64,000 nt of DNA. Source: Amorphoplanes friuliensis DSM 7358 (GTDB lineage: Bacteria > Actinomycetota > Actinomycetes > Mycobacteriales > Micromonosporaceae). Under the pieces are notes generated by a model. The model searched no databases, was not told where the DNA came from, and saw nothing but the letters and a program-made list of their open reading frames with translations. The stretch is from NCBI RefSeq assembly GCF_000494755.1, contig NC_022657.1, positions 2,394,001-2,458,000 of the forward strand. Direction: 5' to 3'. The translations under genes were made by a program, and so were the position numbers. This document shows, piece by piece, positions 34,083-43,440 of this stretch. Positions within the stretch are counted from its first letter, which is position 1; the number at the start of each line of letters is the position of its first letter.

Positions 34083-35288
34083 TCAGCGTAGATCCGGATT
34101 GCGGTTGAGCAGCACGCGGCCGAGCAACAGCGTGCCGATGCCCGCGGCGACCACGCTGAGCAGCCCGACGCGCAGGCTGCTGTGGTCGGCGACCAGGCCC
34201 ACCAGCGGTGGCGAGAGCAGGAAGCCGATGCGCAGCACCCAGCTCACGACGGTCAGGCCCAGGCCGTGGGCCAGCCCGGGCAGCTCGTCCGCGGTGTGCA
34301 TCGCCGCCGGGACCAGCGTTGCCGTGCCCAGCCCGGCCAGCGCGAAGCCGGCCAGTGCCGAGGGCACCGACGGCCAGACGAGCGCAAAACCCATCCCGGC
34401 GGCGGCCAGTGCGCCGCCCGCCCGGACCACCGTGCGCTGGCCGAAACGGTCGACGGCCCGGTCGCCCAGCAGCCGTCCGACGGTCATGGCCACCTGCAGG
34501 GACACGAACGCAAGACCGGCGGTGGCCGCTCCGGCGCTGAGGTAGTCGGTCAGGAACAGCGCGCCCCACGAGGCGCCGGCGTCCTCGACCAGTGCGCCGA
34601 AAGCCGCCAGGGCACCGAGCGCGGCCAGCATGCGGACCAGGGCCCAGGTCAGGGCATGCCGGGCCGGCGCGGACCCGGTGGCCGGTTCCGCCCGCTCGGC
34701 GTCCTCCGGTCCGGGCAGCATGAACCTGTACGCGACCAGCGCGACCACGCTGAACAGCGCACCGGCGACGGCCAGGTGCACGACGAGCGGGATCCTCAGC
34801 CCGGCCGCCGCCGAGCCCATGAGCCCGCCGAGCACCGCACCGATGCTCCACACACCGTGGAACGAGTTGACGATCGAGCGGCCGTAGAGCCGCTGCACGC
34901 GCAGGCCGTGGGCGTTCTGGGCGACGTCGACGATGGCGTCGGCCGCACCCGCGGCGAACAGCACCAGCCCCAGCGCCCACCACGTCGGCGCGAACGCCAC
35001 CAGCAGGAACGCGGCGGCGACCGTCACGATCCCGAAGGCCGCCGACCGCGAGGAGCGGAACCGGCGGATCGCGGCCGAGGCGAACAGCCCACCGGTCAGG
35101 GCGCCGAGCGGGCCGGCGGCCAGGGCGGTGCCCAGCAGCGCGTTGCTGACGTCGAGCGTCTCCTTGAGCTCCGGGTAGCGCGGCACGACGTTGGAGAACA
35201 GCGCGCCGTTGGTGAGGAACAGCACCGCGACAGCGATCCGGGCCCGCCGCGCCTGCTGGGACGGCGCGGCGGCGACGGTTGCGGTCAC
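34083..35288 (-). CDS. MFS transporter
   Basis: A 401-residue major facilitator with twelve predicted helices, starting ARIAVAVLFLTNGALFSNVVPRYPEL and carrying the inter-helix RRFRSSRSA and DRFGQRT loops. It resembles the YbjJ-like branch; substrate unknown. The GTG start overlaps the GH3 stop (GTGA), which implies translational coupling, so it may move the substrate or product of the GH3 enzyme. Confidence 0.87.
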   Translation of the reverse strand: MTATVAAAPSQQARRARIAVAVLFLTNGALFSNVVPRYPELKETLDVSNALLGTALAAGPLGALTGGLFASAAIRRFRSSRSAAFGIVTVAAAFLLVAFAPTWWALGLVLFAAGAADAIVDVAQNAHGLRVQRLYGRSIVNSFHGVWSIGAVLGGLMGSAAAGLRIPLVVHLAVAGALFSVVALVAYRFMLPGPEDAERAEPATGSAPARHALTWALVRMLAALGALAAFGALVEDAGASWGALFLTDYLSAGAATAGLAFVSLQVAMTVGRLLGDRAVDRFGQRTVVRAGGALAAAGMGFALVWPSVPSALAGFALAGLGTATLVPAAMHTADELPGLAHGLGLTVVSWVLRIGFLLSPPLVGLVADHSSLRVGLLSVVAAGIGTLLLGRVLLNRNPDLR

Positions 35289-37525
35289 CGCGCGGAGAAC
35301 CGCTGCACAGCGGCGTCGACGTCGGGCTCGGTCACCGGGAAGCCCGGGAACCGTGAGAGGCGCTGCAGCGGGATCGCCCGCATCATCTGGCCGTTGGTCG
35401 GGTCGGACAGCATGGCGGTGAACATTCCCTCACCGAGCTGCTCGCGCAGCCACGGGCCGGCGGCGGGGTGCTCGAGCCAGACGTCCACCGACGACTCGGG
35501 CGCCAGGGGAGCGAGGTAGCCGTCACCGGACAGCTCGACGGTGCCCTCGAGCCGGATGTCGCGCGACGACGAGCCGACCCGGATCCCGAACGTGCCGCCC
35601 TCGACGATCCAGCGCCCGGCCGTCTCGTGCCAGAAGGCGAACGCCCGCGAGTCCAGGGACAGGGTCACCGACGTGCTCTCGCCCGGCGCCAGGACGGCCT
35701 GGGTGAACGCGCGCAGCTCCTGCTCGGGCCGGAAGACGGTCGCCTGCGGGTCGGTGACGTAGACCTGCACGGTCTCGCGGCCGCTGCGCTCGCCGGTGTT
35801 GGTGACCGTCAGCGACACCTGGACGGTGTCACCGTCGGCCTGCAGCGCGAGGTCGCTGTAGGCGAAGGTCGTGTAGGACAGGCCGTGGCCGAACGGGTAC
35901 GCGACCTCCAGGCGGTGCGCGTCGTACCAGCGGTAGCCGATCAGCAGGCCCTCGCCGTACCGGACGTGGCCGAGCTCGCCGGGGAACGCGCCGATCGTGG
36001 GGTTGTCCTCGAAACGGACGGGGACGGTCTCGGCGAGCCGGCCCGCCGGGTCGGCCGCACCGAGCAGCAGGTCGGCGGTCGCCGCGCCACCGGCCTGGCC
36101 GAGCAGCCAGCCCTCCAGCACGGCCTGCGCGCGGTCCTGCCAGGGCGTGAGGGTGACCACCGAGCCGTTGGAGAGCACCACGACCAGGCGCGGGTTGGCG
36201 TCCGCGACGGCGTGCAGCAGAGCGATCTGCTGGGCCGGCAGGTCCATGTGCGCGCGGTCGTAGCCCTCGGACTCGTACGACGGCGGCAGCCCGAGGAACA
36301 GCACGGCGACCTCGGCTTCGCGGGCGACGCGGACGGCCTCGTCGACCAGTGCGGCGTCGGCCTGCTCGGACTCGATCACAAAGCCGGGCGCGAAGGTGAC
36401 CTCACGGTCCGCGGCGGCCCGCAGCGCGTCCAGGGCGCTGTCCACCCGGGTCGGGTTGACCTGCGAGGAGCCGGCGCCCTGGAAGCGGGGAGAGCGGGCG
36501 AACTCGCCGATGACCGCGATCGTCCCGCCGGTCCGCGGGTCGAGGGGGAGCAGACCACCCTCGTTCTTGAGCAGCACGGCGCTGGCGGCCGCCGCCTCCC
36601 GGGCGAGCGTGTGGTGCGCCTCGGCGTCGAAGGTCTGCCCCGGCGCCAGGGCGGGCAGCGAGCGGTCGATCAGCGTCAGGACGCGGGTCACGGCCCGGTC
36701 GACGTCGGCCTCGCTCAGCGTCCCGGCCTTGACCGCGTCGAGGACCACCTGGGTGCCGGCGCCGCCGGAGGACGGCATCTCGAGGTCGAGCCCGGCGGCC
36801 ACCCCGTGGTCACGGCGGTTGACCGCACCCCAGTCGGAGACGACCAGGCCCTCGAAGCCCCACTCGTCGCGCAGGACCTGGGTGAGCAGCCACGGGTCCT
36901 CACTGGCGTACGTGCCGTTGATCTTGTTGTAGGAGCACATGACCGTCCAGGGCTGCGCCTGCTTGACCACCCGCTCGAAGGCCGGGAAGTAGATCTCCCG
37001 CAGGGTGCGCTCGTCGGCGTCGGCGGAGATCGTCATCCGCTCGGTCTCCTGGTTGTTGGCCGCGAAGTGCTTGAGCGACGCGCCCACACCCTGGCTCTGC
37101 ACGCCGTTGACCAGCGCGGCGCCGAGCTCACCGGCGAGCAACGGGTCCTCGGAGAAGTACTCGAAGTTGCGCCCGCACAGCGGCGAGCGCTTCATGTTGA
37201 CACCCGGCCCGAGCAGCACCGCGACCTCCTCGGCGCGGCACTCGCGGCCCAGCGCCTCGCCGATGCGCACGAGCAGCTCGGGGTTCCAGGTGGAGGCCAG
37301 GCCCGCGGCGGGCGGGAAGCAGGTCGCCGGGACGCTGTCGTTGAGACCGACATGATCCGAGTCGCCGGCCTGCTTGCGCAGGCCGTGCGGCCCGTCGGTG
37401 ACCATCACACCGGGAACGCCCAGGCGCTCGACCGGTTGGGTACGCCAGAAGTCGGCGCCGTCGAGGAGCCCGGCCTTCTCCTCGAGGGTGAGCGCGGCCA
37501 GCAGGGCGGGGATGTCGAGTCTCAT
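35285..37525 (-). CDS. GH3 beta-glucosidase
   Basis: A 746-residue intracellular (no signal peptide) glycoside hydrolase family 3 enzyme. The TIM-barrel domain carries KHF (Lys162-His163) and the nucleophile Asp231 in VVSDWGAV; an alpha/beta sandwich and a C-terminal fibronectin III-like domain (GRETVQVYV onward) follow, the usual beta-glucosidase layout. It cleaves terminal beta-glucosides or related glycosides. TACGGT lies 6 nt before its ATG on the minus strand (leaderless). A palindrome under the divergent promoters suggests control by the TetR protein next door. Confidence 0.92.
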   Translation of the reverse strand: MRLDIPALLAALTLEEKAGLLDGADFWRTQPVERLGVPGVMVTDGPHGLRKQAGDSDHVGLNDSVPATCFPPAAGLASTWNPELLVRIGEALGRECRAEEVAVLLGPGVNMKRSPLCGRNFEYFSEDPLLAGELGAALVNGVQSQGVGASLKHFAANNQETERMTISADADERTLREIYFPAFERVVKQAQPWTVMCSYNKINGTYASEDPWLLTQVLRDEWGFEGLVVSDWGAVNRRDHGVAAGLDLEMPSSGGAGTQVVLDAVKAGTLSEADVDRAVTRVLTLIDRSLPALAPGQTFDAEAHHTLAREAAAASAVLLKNEGGLLPLDPRTGGTIAVIGEFARSPRFQGAGSSQVNPTRVDSALDALRAAADREVTFAPGFVIESEQADAALVDEAVRVAREAEVAVLFLGLPPSYESEGYDRAHMDLPAQQIALLHAVADANPRLVVVLSNGSVVTLTPWQDRAQAVLEGWLLGQAGGAATADLLLGAADPAGRLAETVPVRFEDNPTIGAFPGELGHVRYGEGLLIGYRWYDAHRLEVAYPFGHGLSYTTFAYSDLALQADGDTVQVSLTVTNTGERSGRETVQVYVTDPQATVFRPEQELRAFTQAVLAPGESTSVTLSLDSRAFAFWHETAGRWIVEGGTFGIRVGSSSRDIRLEGTVELSGDGYLAPLAPESSVDVWLEHPAAGPWLREQLGEGMFTAMLSDPTNGQMMRAIPLQRLSRFPGFPVTEPDVDAAVQRFSAR

Positions 37526-37543
37526 AACACGACCGTAACAATG

Positions 37544-37565
37544 AAAACCTCCGTGCGGAAGTTTT
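37544..37565. promoter_or_regulatory. TetR operator candidate between GH3 and tetR genes
   Basis: AAAACCTCCG, TG, CGGAAGTTTT: two 10-bp arms with one mismatch and a 2-bp centre. Given leaderless starts at 37525 and 37586, it covers the -35 regions of both divergent promoters. Confidence 0.7.
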
Positions 37566-37585
37566 TGTGGCCCTACGATGGGCCG

Positions 37586-38182
37586 ATGACCGACGCCCCC
37601 GAGACCACGCGCCGTGGTGCGTACGACAAAGGGGTCCGCCGTCGCCGCGAGATCCTGGACCGGGCGATCGAGGTCTTCGCCGAGCGGGGCGCCGAGGGCA
37701 CGTCGCTGCGCGCGATCGGCGAGGCCATCGGGGTGTCGCACGCGGCGCTCAAGCACTACTTCGCCTCGCGCGAGGAACTGCTGATCGAGGTCTACCGGGC
37801 CGCCGAGGAACGCTCGATGACCGAGGACCGGCCGCCGGCGGACAGCACGGTGGTCGGCTTCATGACCCACGCGGCCCGCCGCAACCACGGGGTGCCCGGG
37901 CTGGTCCAGCTCTACTCGACGCTGGTGGCGGGTGCGCTGGAGGAGGGTCACGAGCCGTCCCGGGCGTTCTTCGGCGCCCGCTTCGCCGACCTGCGGAGGT
38001 TCCTGGCCTCCCGGGTCGAGGCCGAGCAGAAAGCGGGCCGGATCCGCCCGGACATCGCCCCCGAGGCGGCCGCGGCGCTGATCATCGCGGCGTCCGACGG
38101 ACTGCAGACCCAATGGCTGCTCGACCCCCGGGTCAACATCGAGACCTCCCTCGAGCTGCTGGAGAGCCTGCTCAGCACCTGA
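37586..38182 (+). CDS. TetR-family regulator
   Basis: A 198-residue TetR-family repressor. The N-terminal helix-turn-helix is GTSLRAIGEAIGVSHAALKHYF (about residues 37-58); the C-terminal helical domain binds an unknown ligand. Divergent from the GH3 operon with a palindrome between them, it very likely represses GH3-MFS-SRPBCC and itself. TACGAT ends 6 nt before the ATG and no Shine-Dalgarno is present, so the mRNA is probably leaderless. Confidence 0.9.
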   Translation: MTDAPETTRRGAYDKGVRRRREILDRAIEVFAERGAEGTSLRAIGEAIGVSHAALKHYFASREELLIEVYRAAEERSMTEDRPPADSTVVGFMTHAARRNHGVPGLVQLYSTLVAGALEEGHEPSRAFFGARFADLRRFLASRVEAEQKAGRIRPDIAPEAAAALIIAASDGLQTQWLLDPRVNIETSLELLESLLST

Positions 38183-38211
38183 ATGTCAGACCCACCCGGC
38201 ACAATGGCGGA

Positions 38212-39903
38212 GTGCTGGTAGCGGTGGTGTCCGACGACGGGAGCTGGCACGGCTCCGGCCGCTGGCAGCAGCTGCACCCCGACGGCCGGCCCGCCGGTGA
38301 GCCGCAGTCCGTCACCGACCTGCCCGCCGCCATCGCCGCCCGCGAGGCCGCCGAGCATCCCCGCTGGCTGTGGAGCGCCACCACCGAGGGTTACCCCACG
38401 CTGCTGCGCGCCGGGGTCCGGGTGGCCCGCTGCCACGACGTCGAGCTGACCGAGGCGCTGCTGCTGGGTCACGCGGGCCGCTGGGGTGAGCCCCGCGCGC
38501 TGCGGGCGGCCTGGGCCCGCCTGACCGGCGCCCCCGTGCCCGCCGACCCGCCGCCGCGCCTGGCCGAGCCGCCCGGCTTCGCCCAGGCCGCCCTCTTCGA
38601 GGCGATGACCGGCCCGCCGACCGCCGCCGGCTCGGTAGTCCTCGAGGCCTTGACCAGCGTGTACGCCGACCAGCACGCCCGCATCGCGGCAACGGCCCAG
38701 CCGGGGCGCTTCGCGCTGCTCGTGGCCGCGGAGTCCGCCGGTGCCCTGGTCGGCGCCGAGATGGGCCACGCCGGTCTCCCGTGGCGTGCCGACATCCACG
38801 ACCAGCTCCTGCGCGACCTGCTCGGCCCGCCCCAGCCCGTCGGGCCACCCCGCAAACTGGCCGAGCTGGCCGCCGAGATCAACGCCGCGTTCGGCCTGCG
38901 CGGCCTGCACCCCGACTCCCCGGCCGAGGTGCTGCGCGCGTTCTCCCGCGCGGGCATCGACATCCCGAACACCCGCGCCTGGGTCCTGCGCACCGTCGAG
39001 CACCCGGCGGTGAAGCCCCTGCTCGAATACAAGGAGCTCTACCGCATCTGGACCGCCCACGGCTGGACCTGGCGCGACGCCTGGGTCAGCGAGGGCCGCT
39101 TCCGCCCGGAGTACGTCCCCGGCGGTGTCGTCTCCGGCCGCTGGGCCACCCGCGGCGGCGGCGCCCTGCAGGTCCCCAAGGTCGTGCGCCGCGCGGTCGT
39201 CGCCGACCCGGGCTGGCGTTTTGTCGTCGCCGACGCCGGCCAGCTCGAGCCCCGCGTCCTCGCGGCCGTCTCCGGCGACGGCCGCCTCGCCAAGGCCGGC
39301 GCGGCCGGCGACCTCTACGCCGCCCTGGCCACCGACTCCTTCGGCGGCGACCGGGCCAAAGCCAAGATCGCCCTGCTCGGCGCGATGTACGGCCAGACCG
39401 GCGGCGCCGCGATCCCGGCCCTGGCGGTGCTGCGCCAGAGCTACCCGACCGCTTTCGAGTACGTCGAGGCCGCCGCCCGCACCGGCGAGGCAGGCGGCCT
39501 GGTGCGCTCCTGGCTCGGCCGCACCTGCCCCCCGGCCTCGACCGCCTGGCGCGACGCCGGCCTCGAGCCCCCGGAGGAGTCGGGCTCGTCCGAGCCCCAG
39601 GGCGGCGCCTCGGGCCGCGCCCGCGGCCGCTTCACCCGCAACTTCGTCATCCAGGCGACGGCGGCGGAATGGGCCCTGGTGCTGCTGGCGACCCTGCGGA
39701 CGGCCTTGCAGGGCACCCGCGCCGAGCTGGTCCTTTTCGTCCACGACGAGGTGGGGGTGCACTGCCCGGCCGAGGAGGCCGACCAGGTCGCCGAGGCCGT
39801 CCGCGCCAGCGCCACCAAGGCCGGTGACCTGCTCTTCGGCACTACCGCGGTCCGCTTCCCCCTCGACGTGTCGATCGTGGAGTGTTACGCCGACGCGGCC
39901 TGA
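38212..39903 (+). CDS. Family A DNA polymerase-like protein (bifunctional 3'-5' exonuclease/polymerase type)
   Basis: A 563-residue actinobacterial protein related to the Klenow part of DNA polymerase I. Motif A is DAGQLEPRVLA near residue 340, motif B KAKIALLGAMYGQT near 383-396, and motif C VHDEVGV near 510, so both catalytic acidic residues are present. The N-terminal ~190 residues correspond to the exonuclease domain, but DEDD catalytic motifs are not evident. Likely a repair or translesion polymerase; role unproven. GTG start, 6 nt after CACAAT (leaderless geometry). An insert rich in Gly/Ser (SGSSEPQGGASG) lies between motifs B and C. Confidence 0.85.
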   Translation: MLVAVVSDDGSWHGSGRWQQLHPDGRPAGEPQSVTDLPAAIAAREAAEHPRWLWSATTEGYPTLLRAGVRVARCHDVELTEALLLGHAGRWGEPRALRAAWARLTGAPVPADPPPRLAEPPGFAQAALFEAMTGPPTAAGSVVLEALTSVYADQHARIAATAQPGRFALLVAAESAGALVGAEMGHAGLPWRADIHDQLLRDLLGPPQPVGPPRKLAELAAEINAAFGLRGLHPDSPAEVLRAFSRAGIDIPNTRAWVLRTVEHPAVKPLLEYKELYRIWTAHGWTWRDAWVSEGRFRPEYVPGGVVSGRWATRGGGALQVPKVVRRAVVADPGWRFVVADAGQLEPRVLAAVSGDGRLAKAGAAGDLYAALATDSFGGDRAKAKIALLGAMYGQTGGAAIPALAVLRQSYPTAFEYVEAAARTGEAGGLVRSWLGRTCPPASTAWRDAGLEPPEESGSSEPQGGASGRARGRFTRNFVIQATAAEWALVLLATLRTALQGTRAELVLFVHDEVGVHCPAEEADQVAEAVRASATKAGDLLFGTTAVRFPLDVSIVECYADAA

Positions 39904-39906
39904 GTC

Positions 39907-41799
39907 TCACATGACCGGGCCGCTGTAGGTCATGGCCCAGCTGGCGGCACCAGGCTCCAGCCGGGCCTGCACCTCGGCGCCGTTGACGTGCACGGACATC
40001 GCCACGGCCCGGCCGTCGGAGAAGCGGAACTCCCGGACGAAGCGGATCCGCTCACCCTGCGGGTCGACCGCCGCGACGGCGTCCATCGGGGTCATCCGCG
40101 TCATCGCCAGCCGGTGGCGGACACCCTGCTCGTCGAAGACCTCGGTGGCGAAGGGGCCCGAGAACACGATGGCGGTCGCGGCGGACAGATAGTTCTCCAC
40201 CGCGGTCAGTCCCGCGACGAGGTCGGTGACCTCACCCCGGTTCGAGCTGCCGTACCGGGCGTGCAGGTCGCGGGCCAGGGAGGTCCGCAGTTCCTCCGCC
40301 CGGGCGGCGACGGGGCCGCACTGCTCCCGGATCAGGGCGGAGACCAGCGGATCGCGGGACGGGTAGACCAGCCCGTACCGCGGGAGCATCGCGTAGGTCC
40401 GGGCGACCACGGCCTGGGCGGTGTTCTGGTTGATCCGCTGCAGGAGCCGCAGCGACGTGGCGATGATCGTCGGGTTGGTGTAGTCCAGCTCGTGGATCGC
40501 GGCCAGCTCCACCGTCGCGGCGGTGTACTCGTCGTGGGTGCGCAGTTGCCGCATCGTCGTGGCGTAGAAGGTCGAGATGCGGTTGGCGGGGACCGGCTCG
40601 ATCAGCTCGATCACCGCGGACGGGCTGGTCTGCAGGCTGTGCCAGACGTCGAAGACGTCCAGGTGGCCGGTGGCGTTGCGCAGCAGGGTGACGATGCCGT
40701 GGATCAGGCCGGGCCGCCCACCGGTCATCGCGGCGATCGCGCCCGCCTCCCATCTGCTCAGCTCCGGCACCAGGGCGCCGACCAGCGTGGTCGCCGCCGA
40801 CGGGCGCAGGCCGCGCAACGGGGTGGGCACGGGCTCGGCCAGCGGCGCGTGGGAGGTGGCGATGACCGGCCGCCGCGGCGACGTGCCGACCAGGGCGGTC
40901 ACGGTACGGATGTCGGTGACGTCGTCGAGCACCACCGCCGGGGGCGAGCTGTCGCGGTGCAGGAACTGGCGGAACTGCCGCATGGCGTCGGCCAGGACCG
41001 GTCCCACCTCGGGCGTCCCGTTGGCCTCCAGGAAAGCGGCGATGTCGGCGTAGAGGTGGTGCTCGTCGCCGGCGCGGAGCCACACGAGGTCGCCGGCCCG
41101 CAGCAACCGCGCGCACACCTCGCGGACCAGGCGCGACTTGCCGATGCCCGGCTCGCCGACCAGGGACACCAGCTCCGGGTCGGCGGCGGTGAGGGTACGC
41201 AGCAGGACGTCGAAGACGGGATTGTCCACATAGACCGTGGCGGCCGGCGCCTCGGGCGCGTAGCGCAGCAGCGTGGTCGTCCGGGTGCCCGACAACAGCT
41301 GCACCACGATTTGCTGGCGCAGCTTGGCGACACGGTCGGAAAAGGTCTGATTGGATTTGGTGAACCCGGACTCGCGGCGGGCATAAGTGACCAGGCGGTT
41401 GTATCTTTTGTCCGCGGTCTCGACGATGACGGAATGCATGACCGCGTCGTCGAACGGGCCGAGATCGAAGATGATCTGACCGAGCCGGCGCCAGCTCATC
41501 GCGGAGTCCGGCACGAGCACGTCGGCGCTCAGCCCGCGCACCGCGTCCACCATCACCCGTTCGAGGAGGCCGGCCCGCTGCCCGGTCTCCAGGGCGCGCC
41601 AGCCCTCGTGGATCTCGTCGATGAGCTCGAAGAGCACCGGGAGGTCGAGGGCACCGCGGCTGGGCAGGACGTCGAACGCCCGCTGGACCGTGCGACCGGC
41701 CAGGTCACGCAGCTCCCGGTCGAGCCGGGCCGGTCTGCCGTCGTCGCCGGCCGCCGGATCTGACGAGGTCATAGCTGCCGATTCTGCCATGAGAATCAC
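39907..41799 (-). CDS. P-loop NTPase of unknown function (STAND/AAA-like)
   Basis: A 630-residue protein: helical N-terminal region (25-195), NTPase core with Walker A GEPGIGKS (215-222) and Walker B VVLDD (289-293), helical middle, and a beta-rich C-terminal ~110 residues (from about 520). Domain order resembles STAND signalling ATPases, but no known effector or repeat domain is recognisable. GTG at 41799 follows AATATT by 7 nt; ATG at 41790 is an alternative start. It ends 3 bp from the convergent polymerase gene and is divergent from a small membrane protein gene. Confidence 0.72.
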   Translation of the reverse strand: MILMAESAAMTSSDPAAGDDGRPARLDRELRDLAGRTVQRAFDVLPSRGALDLPVLFELIDEIHEGWRALETGQRAGLLERVMVDAVRGLSADVLVPDSAMSWRRLGQIIFDLGPFDDAVMHSVIVETADKRYNRLVTYARRESGFTKSNQTFSDRVAKLRQQIVVQLLSGTRTTTLLRYAPEAPAATVYVDNPVFDVLLRTLTAADPELVSLVGEPGIGKSRLVREVCARLLRAGDLVWLRAGDEHHLYADIAAFLEANGTPEVGPVLADAMRQFRQFLHRDSSPPAVVLDDVTDIRTVTALVGTSPRRPVIATSHAPLAEPVPTPLRGLRPSAATTLVGALVPELSRWEAGAIAAMTGGRPGLIHGIVTLLRNATGHLDVFDVWHSLQTSPSAVIELIEPVPANRISTFYATTMRQLRTHDEYTAATVELAAIHELDYTNPTIIATSLRLLQRINQNTAQAVVARTYAMLPRYGLVYPSRDPLVSALIREQCGPVAARAEELRTSLARDLHARYGSSNRGEVTDLVAGLTAVENYLSAATAIVFSGPFATEVFDEQGVRHRLAMTRMTPMDAVAAVDPQGERIRFVREFRFSDGRAVAMSVHVNGAEVQARLEPGAASWAMTYSGPVM

Positions 41800-41955
41800 C
41801 GGGAGAAATATTCACGCAAGCGCGGATGTCAATGTCAACTGCGCTGTCATCCGCCGCCCGGATTGACCGCCGAGGTGACATCGCCATTCTTTGCGGGCGG
41901 CCGGAAAACGTCTCTAATAGGTCCGCGGAATCGGCACCGGTCGAAAGGCGAGGGA

Positions 41956-42099
41956 GTGGACGTGGACAACTCTTCGTGTCCTCATTGCACGGATCGTGCG
42001 TTCAGGGTCAAGCTGTTGCTCGCCTGGGGCGGTGTGCTCGGTGGTGCGGCCAGTCTTGTCGCCGCGAGCACCGCGCTCGCTCAGGTCTTCATGGGATGA
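41956..42099 (+). CDS. Small CPHC-motif membrane protein
   Basis: A 47-residue predicted protein: a short acidic N-terminus with Ser-Ser-Cys-Pro-His-Cys, a basic stretch (RAFRVK) and one membrane helix (LLLAWGGVLGGAASLVAAST). GTG start preceded by AGGCGAGGGA. CxxC-type plus single helix suggests a small membrane-anchored metal- or redox-binding peptide; this is inference. It sits alone between the NTPase and the acyl-CoA dehydrogenase-like gene; an upstream in-frame start at 41863 lacks a ribosome binding site. Confidence 0.5.
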   Translation: MDVDNSSCPHCTDRAFRVKLLLAWGGVLGGAASLVAASTALAQVFMG

Positions 42100-42243
42100 T
42101 GTCTACTGTGGACCGGTTCGCCCCGGGTTGGCTTGTGGTTTACGTCAGTACTGGTAACAATGTTGACCGAGTGATCTATGACTATCCGTGGTGGCATGGA
42201 TACGATCAGCTTCCGTCGCTTGCTGTGGCCTCGAGGAGTTTCG

Positions 42244-43440
42244 GTGGACGCGTACTTCCAGACGGAACGCCATGATCTGTTGCGGCAAGAGGTGCGGGCT
42301 TTCGCCGAGACCGAGGTGCGGCTGCGGATCGGTGAGATGGAGGAGTCGCGCGACGTTCAGCACGATCTCTCCCGGCTGATCGCCCGGCAGGGCTGGATCG
42401 GCGTCACGATCGGTGTGGAGCACGGCGGGCTCGGGCTCGGGCACCTGGCCAAGACGATCATCATCGAGGAGCTGGCGCGGGTGAGTGGCGCCATGGGTGC
42501 CATGGTGCAGGCGTCCCAGCTCGGTGTCGCGAAGATTCTGCACTTCGGCAGTGCCGAGCAGCAGGCGACGTGGCTGCCGGCCATCGCCGCGGGGGACTGT
42601 CTGCCCACCATCGCGGTCACCGAGGAGGCGTCCGGCGGGCACGTGCTGGGCATGTCGGCCAGCGCTGTCCGCGACGGCGACGAGTACGTCCTCAACGGGC
42701 GCAAGGTTTTTGTCGGCAACAGCCACGTCGGTGACGTGCACGGAGTCGTCCTGCGTACCGGGGCGGGGTCGAAGGGGTTGTCGGCTTTCCTGGTCGAGGC
42801 GGACCGGCCCGGCTTCTCGCTCGGGCCGCACCGGGCCGCGATGGGGTTGCACGGGTTCAGCTTCGGGGAGCTCGTCTTCGACAACTGCCGGGTGCCGGCG
42901 GCCAACCGGCTCGGGGCCGAGGGTGACGGGCTCTCGGTGGCCTACTCGTCGAGCATCCTCTACGGGCGGCCCAACCTGACCGCTGTTGCGCTCGGCATCC
43001 ACCAGGCGCTGGTCGAGGAGACCTCGGCGTTCGTCACCGAGCGGCACCGGTACGGCAAGCCCCTCGGTGACCTGCTGCCGATCAAGCTGAAGCTGGGCCA
43101 GATGCAGTCACGGCTGATGACCGCGCGGCTGGCCGCCTACCACGCGGTGCACACGCTGGACCTCGGGTTGCCCTGTGACGCGGAGCTGATGAACGCCAAG
43201 CTGGTGAACGTCGAGTCCGCACTGGACAGTGCCCGCAACGCCATGGAGATCCACGCCGCGGCCGGGCTCTACCTGGACCGGCCGGTCGAGCGGTATCTCC
43301 GCGACGCCCACCACATCTTCGCGCCCGCGGGGACCTCCGACGTGCAGCTGCTGCGGCTGGCCGAGTTCGCGCTGGGCACGGCGAAGGGCCAGTGGTCGCA
43401 GCAGCTGGCACCGCGGGTCACCGTGGAGGCGGTCAGCTGA
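42244..43440 (+). CDS. Acyl-CoA dehydrogenase-like flavoprotein lacking the catalytic Glu
   Basis: A 398-residue protein with the full ACAD fold: N-terminal helical domain, beta domain with TEEASGGHV and GRKVFVGNS (flavin contacts), and C-terminal helices with the RHRYGKPL segment. In the usual YEGT motif the catalytic Glu is replaced (FAPAGTSDVQ), and the alternative Glu of isovaleryl-type enzymes is also not evident. It may act on an acyl-carrier protein, as biosynthetic ACADs do, or have changed chemistry. GAGGAG 5 nt before GTG at 42244 decides the start. Confidence 0.85.
   Translation: MDAYFQTERHDLLRQEVRAFAETEVRLRIGEMEESRDVQHDLSRLIARQGWIGVTIGVEHGGLGLGHLAKTIIIEELARVSGAMGAMVQASQLGVAKILHFGSAEQQATWLPAIAAGDCLPTIAVTEEASGGHVLGMSASAVRDGDEYVLNGRKVFVGNSHVGDVHGVVLRTGAGSKGLSAFLVEADRPGFSLGPHRAAMGLHGFSFGELVFDNCRVPAANRLGAEGDGLSVAYSSSILYGRPNLTAVALGIHQALVEETSAFVTERHRYGKPLGDLLPIKLKLGQMQSRLMTARLAAYHAVHTLDLGLPCDAELMNAKLVNVESALDSARNAMEIHAAAGLYLDRPVERYLRDAHHIFAPAGTSDVQLLRLAEFALGTAKGQWSQQLAPRVTVEAVS

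Noticed and set aside
35468..37585. Long plus-strand frame upstream of tetR
   Set aside because: Antisense to the GH3 gene; the regulator starts at 37586 where the TetR helix-turn-helix and the -10 element fit.
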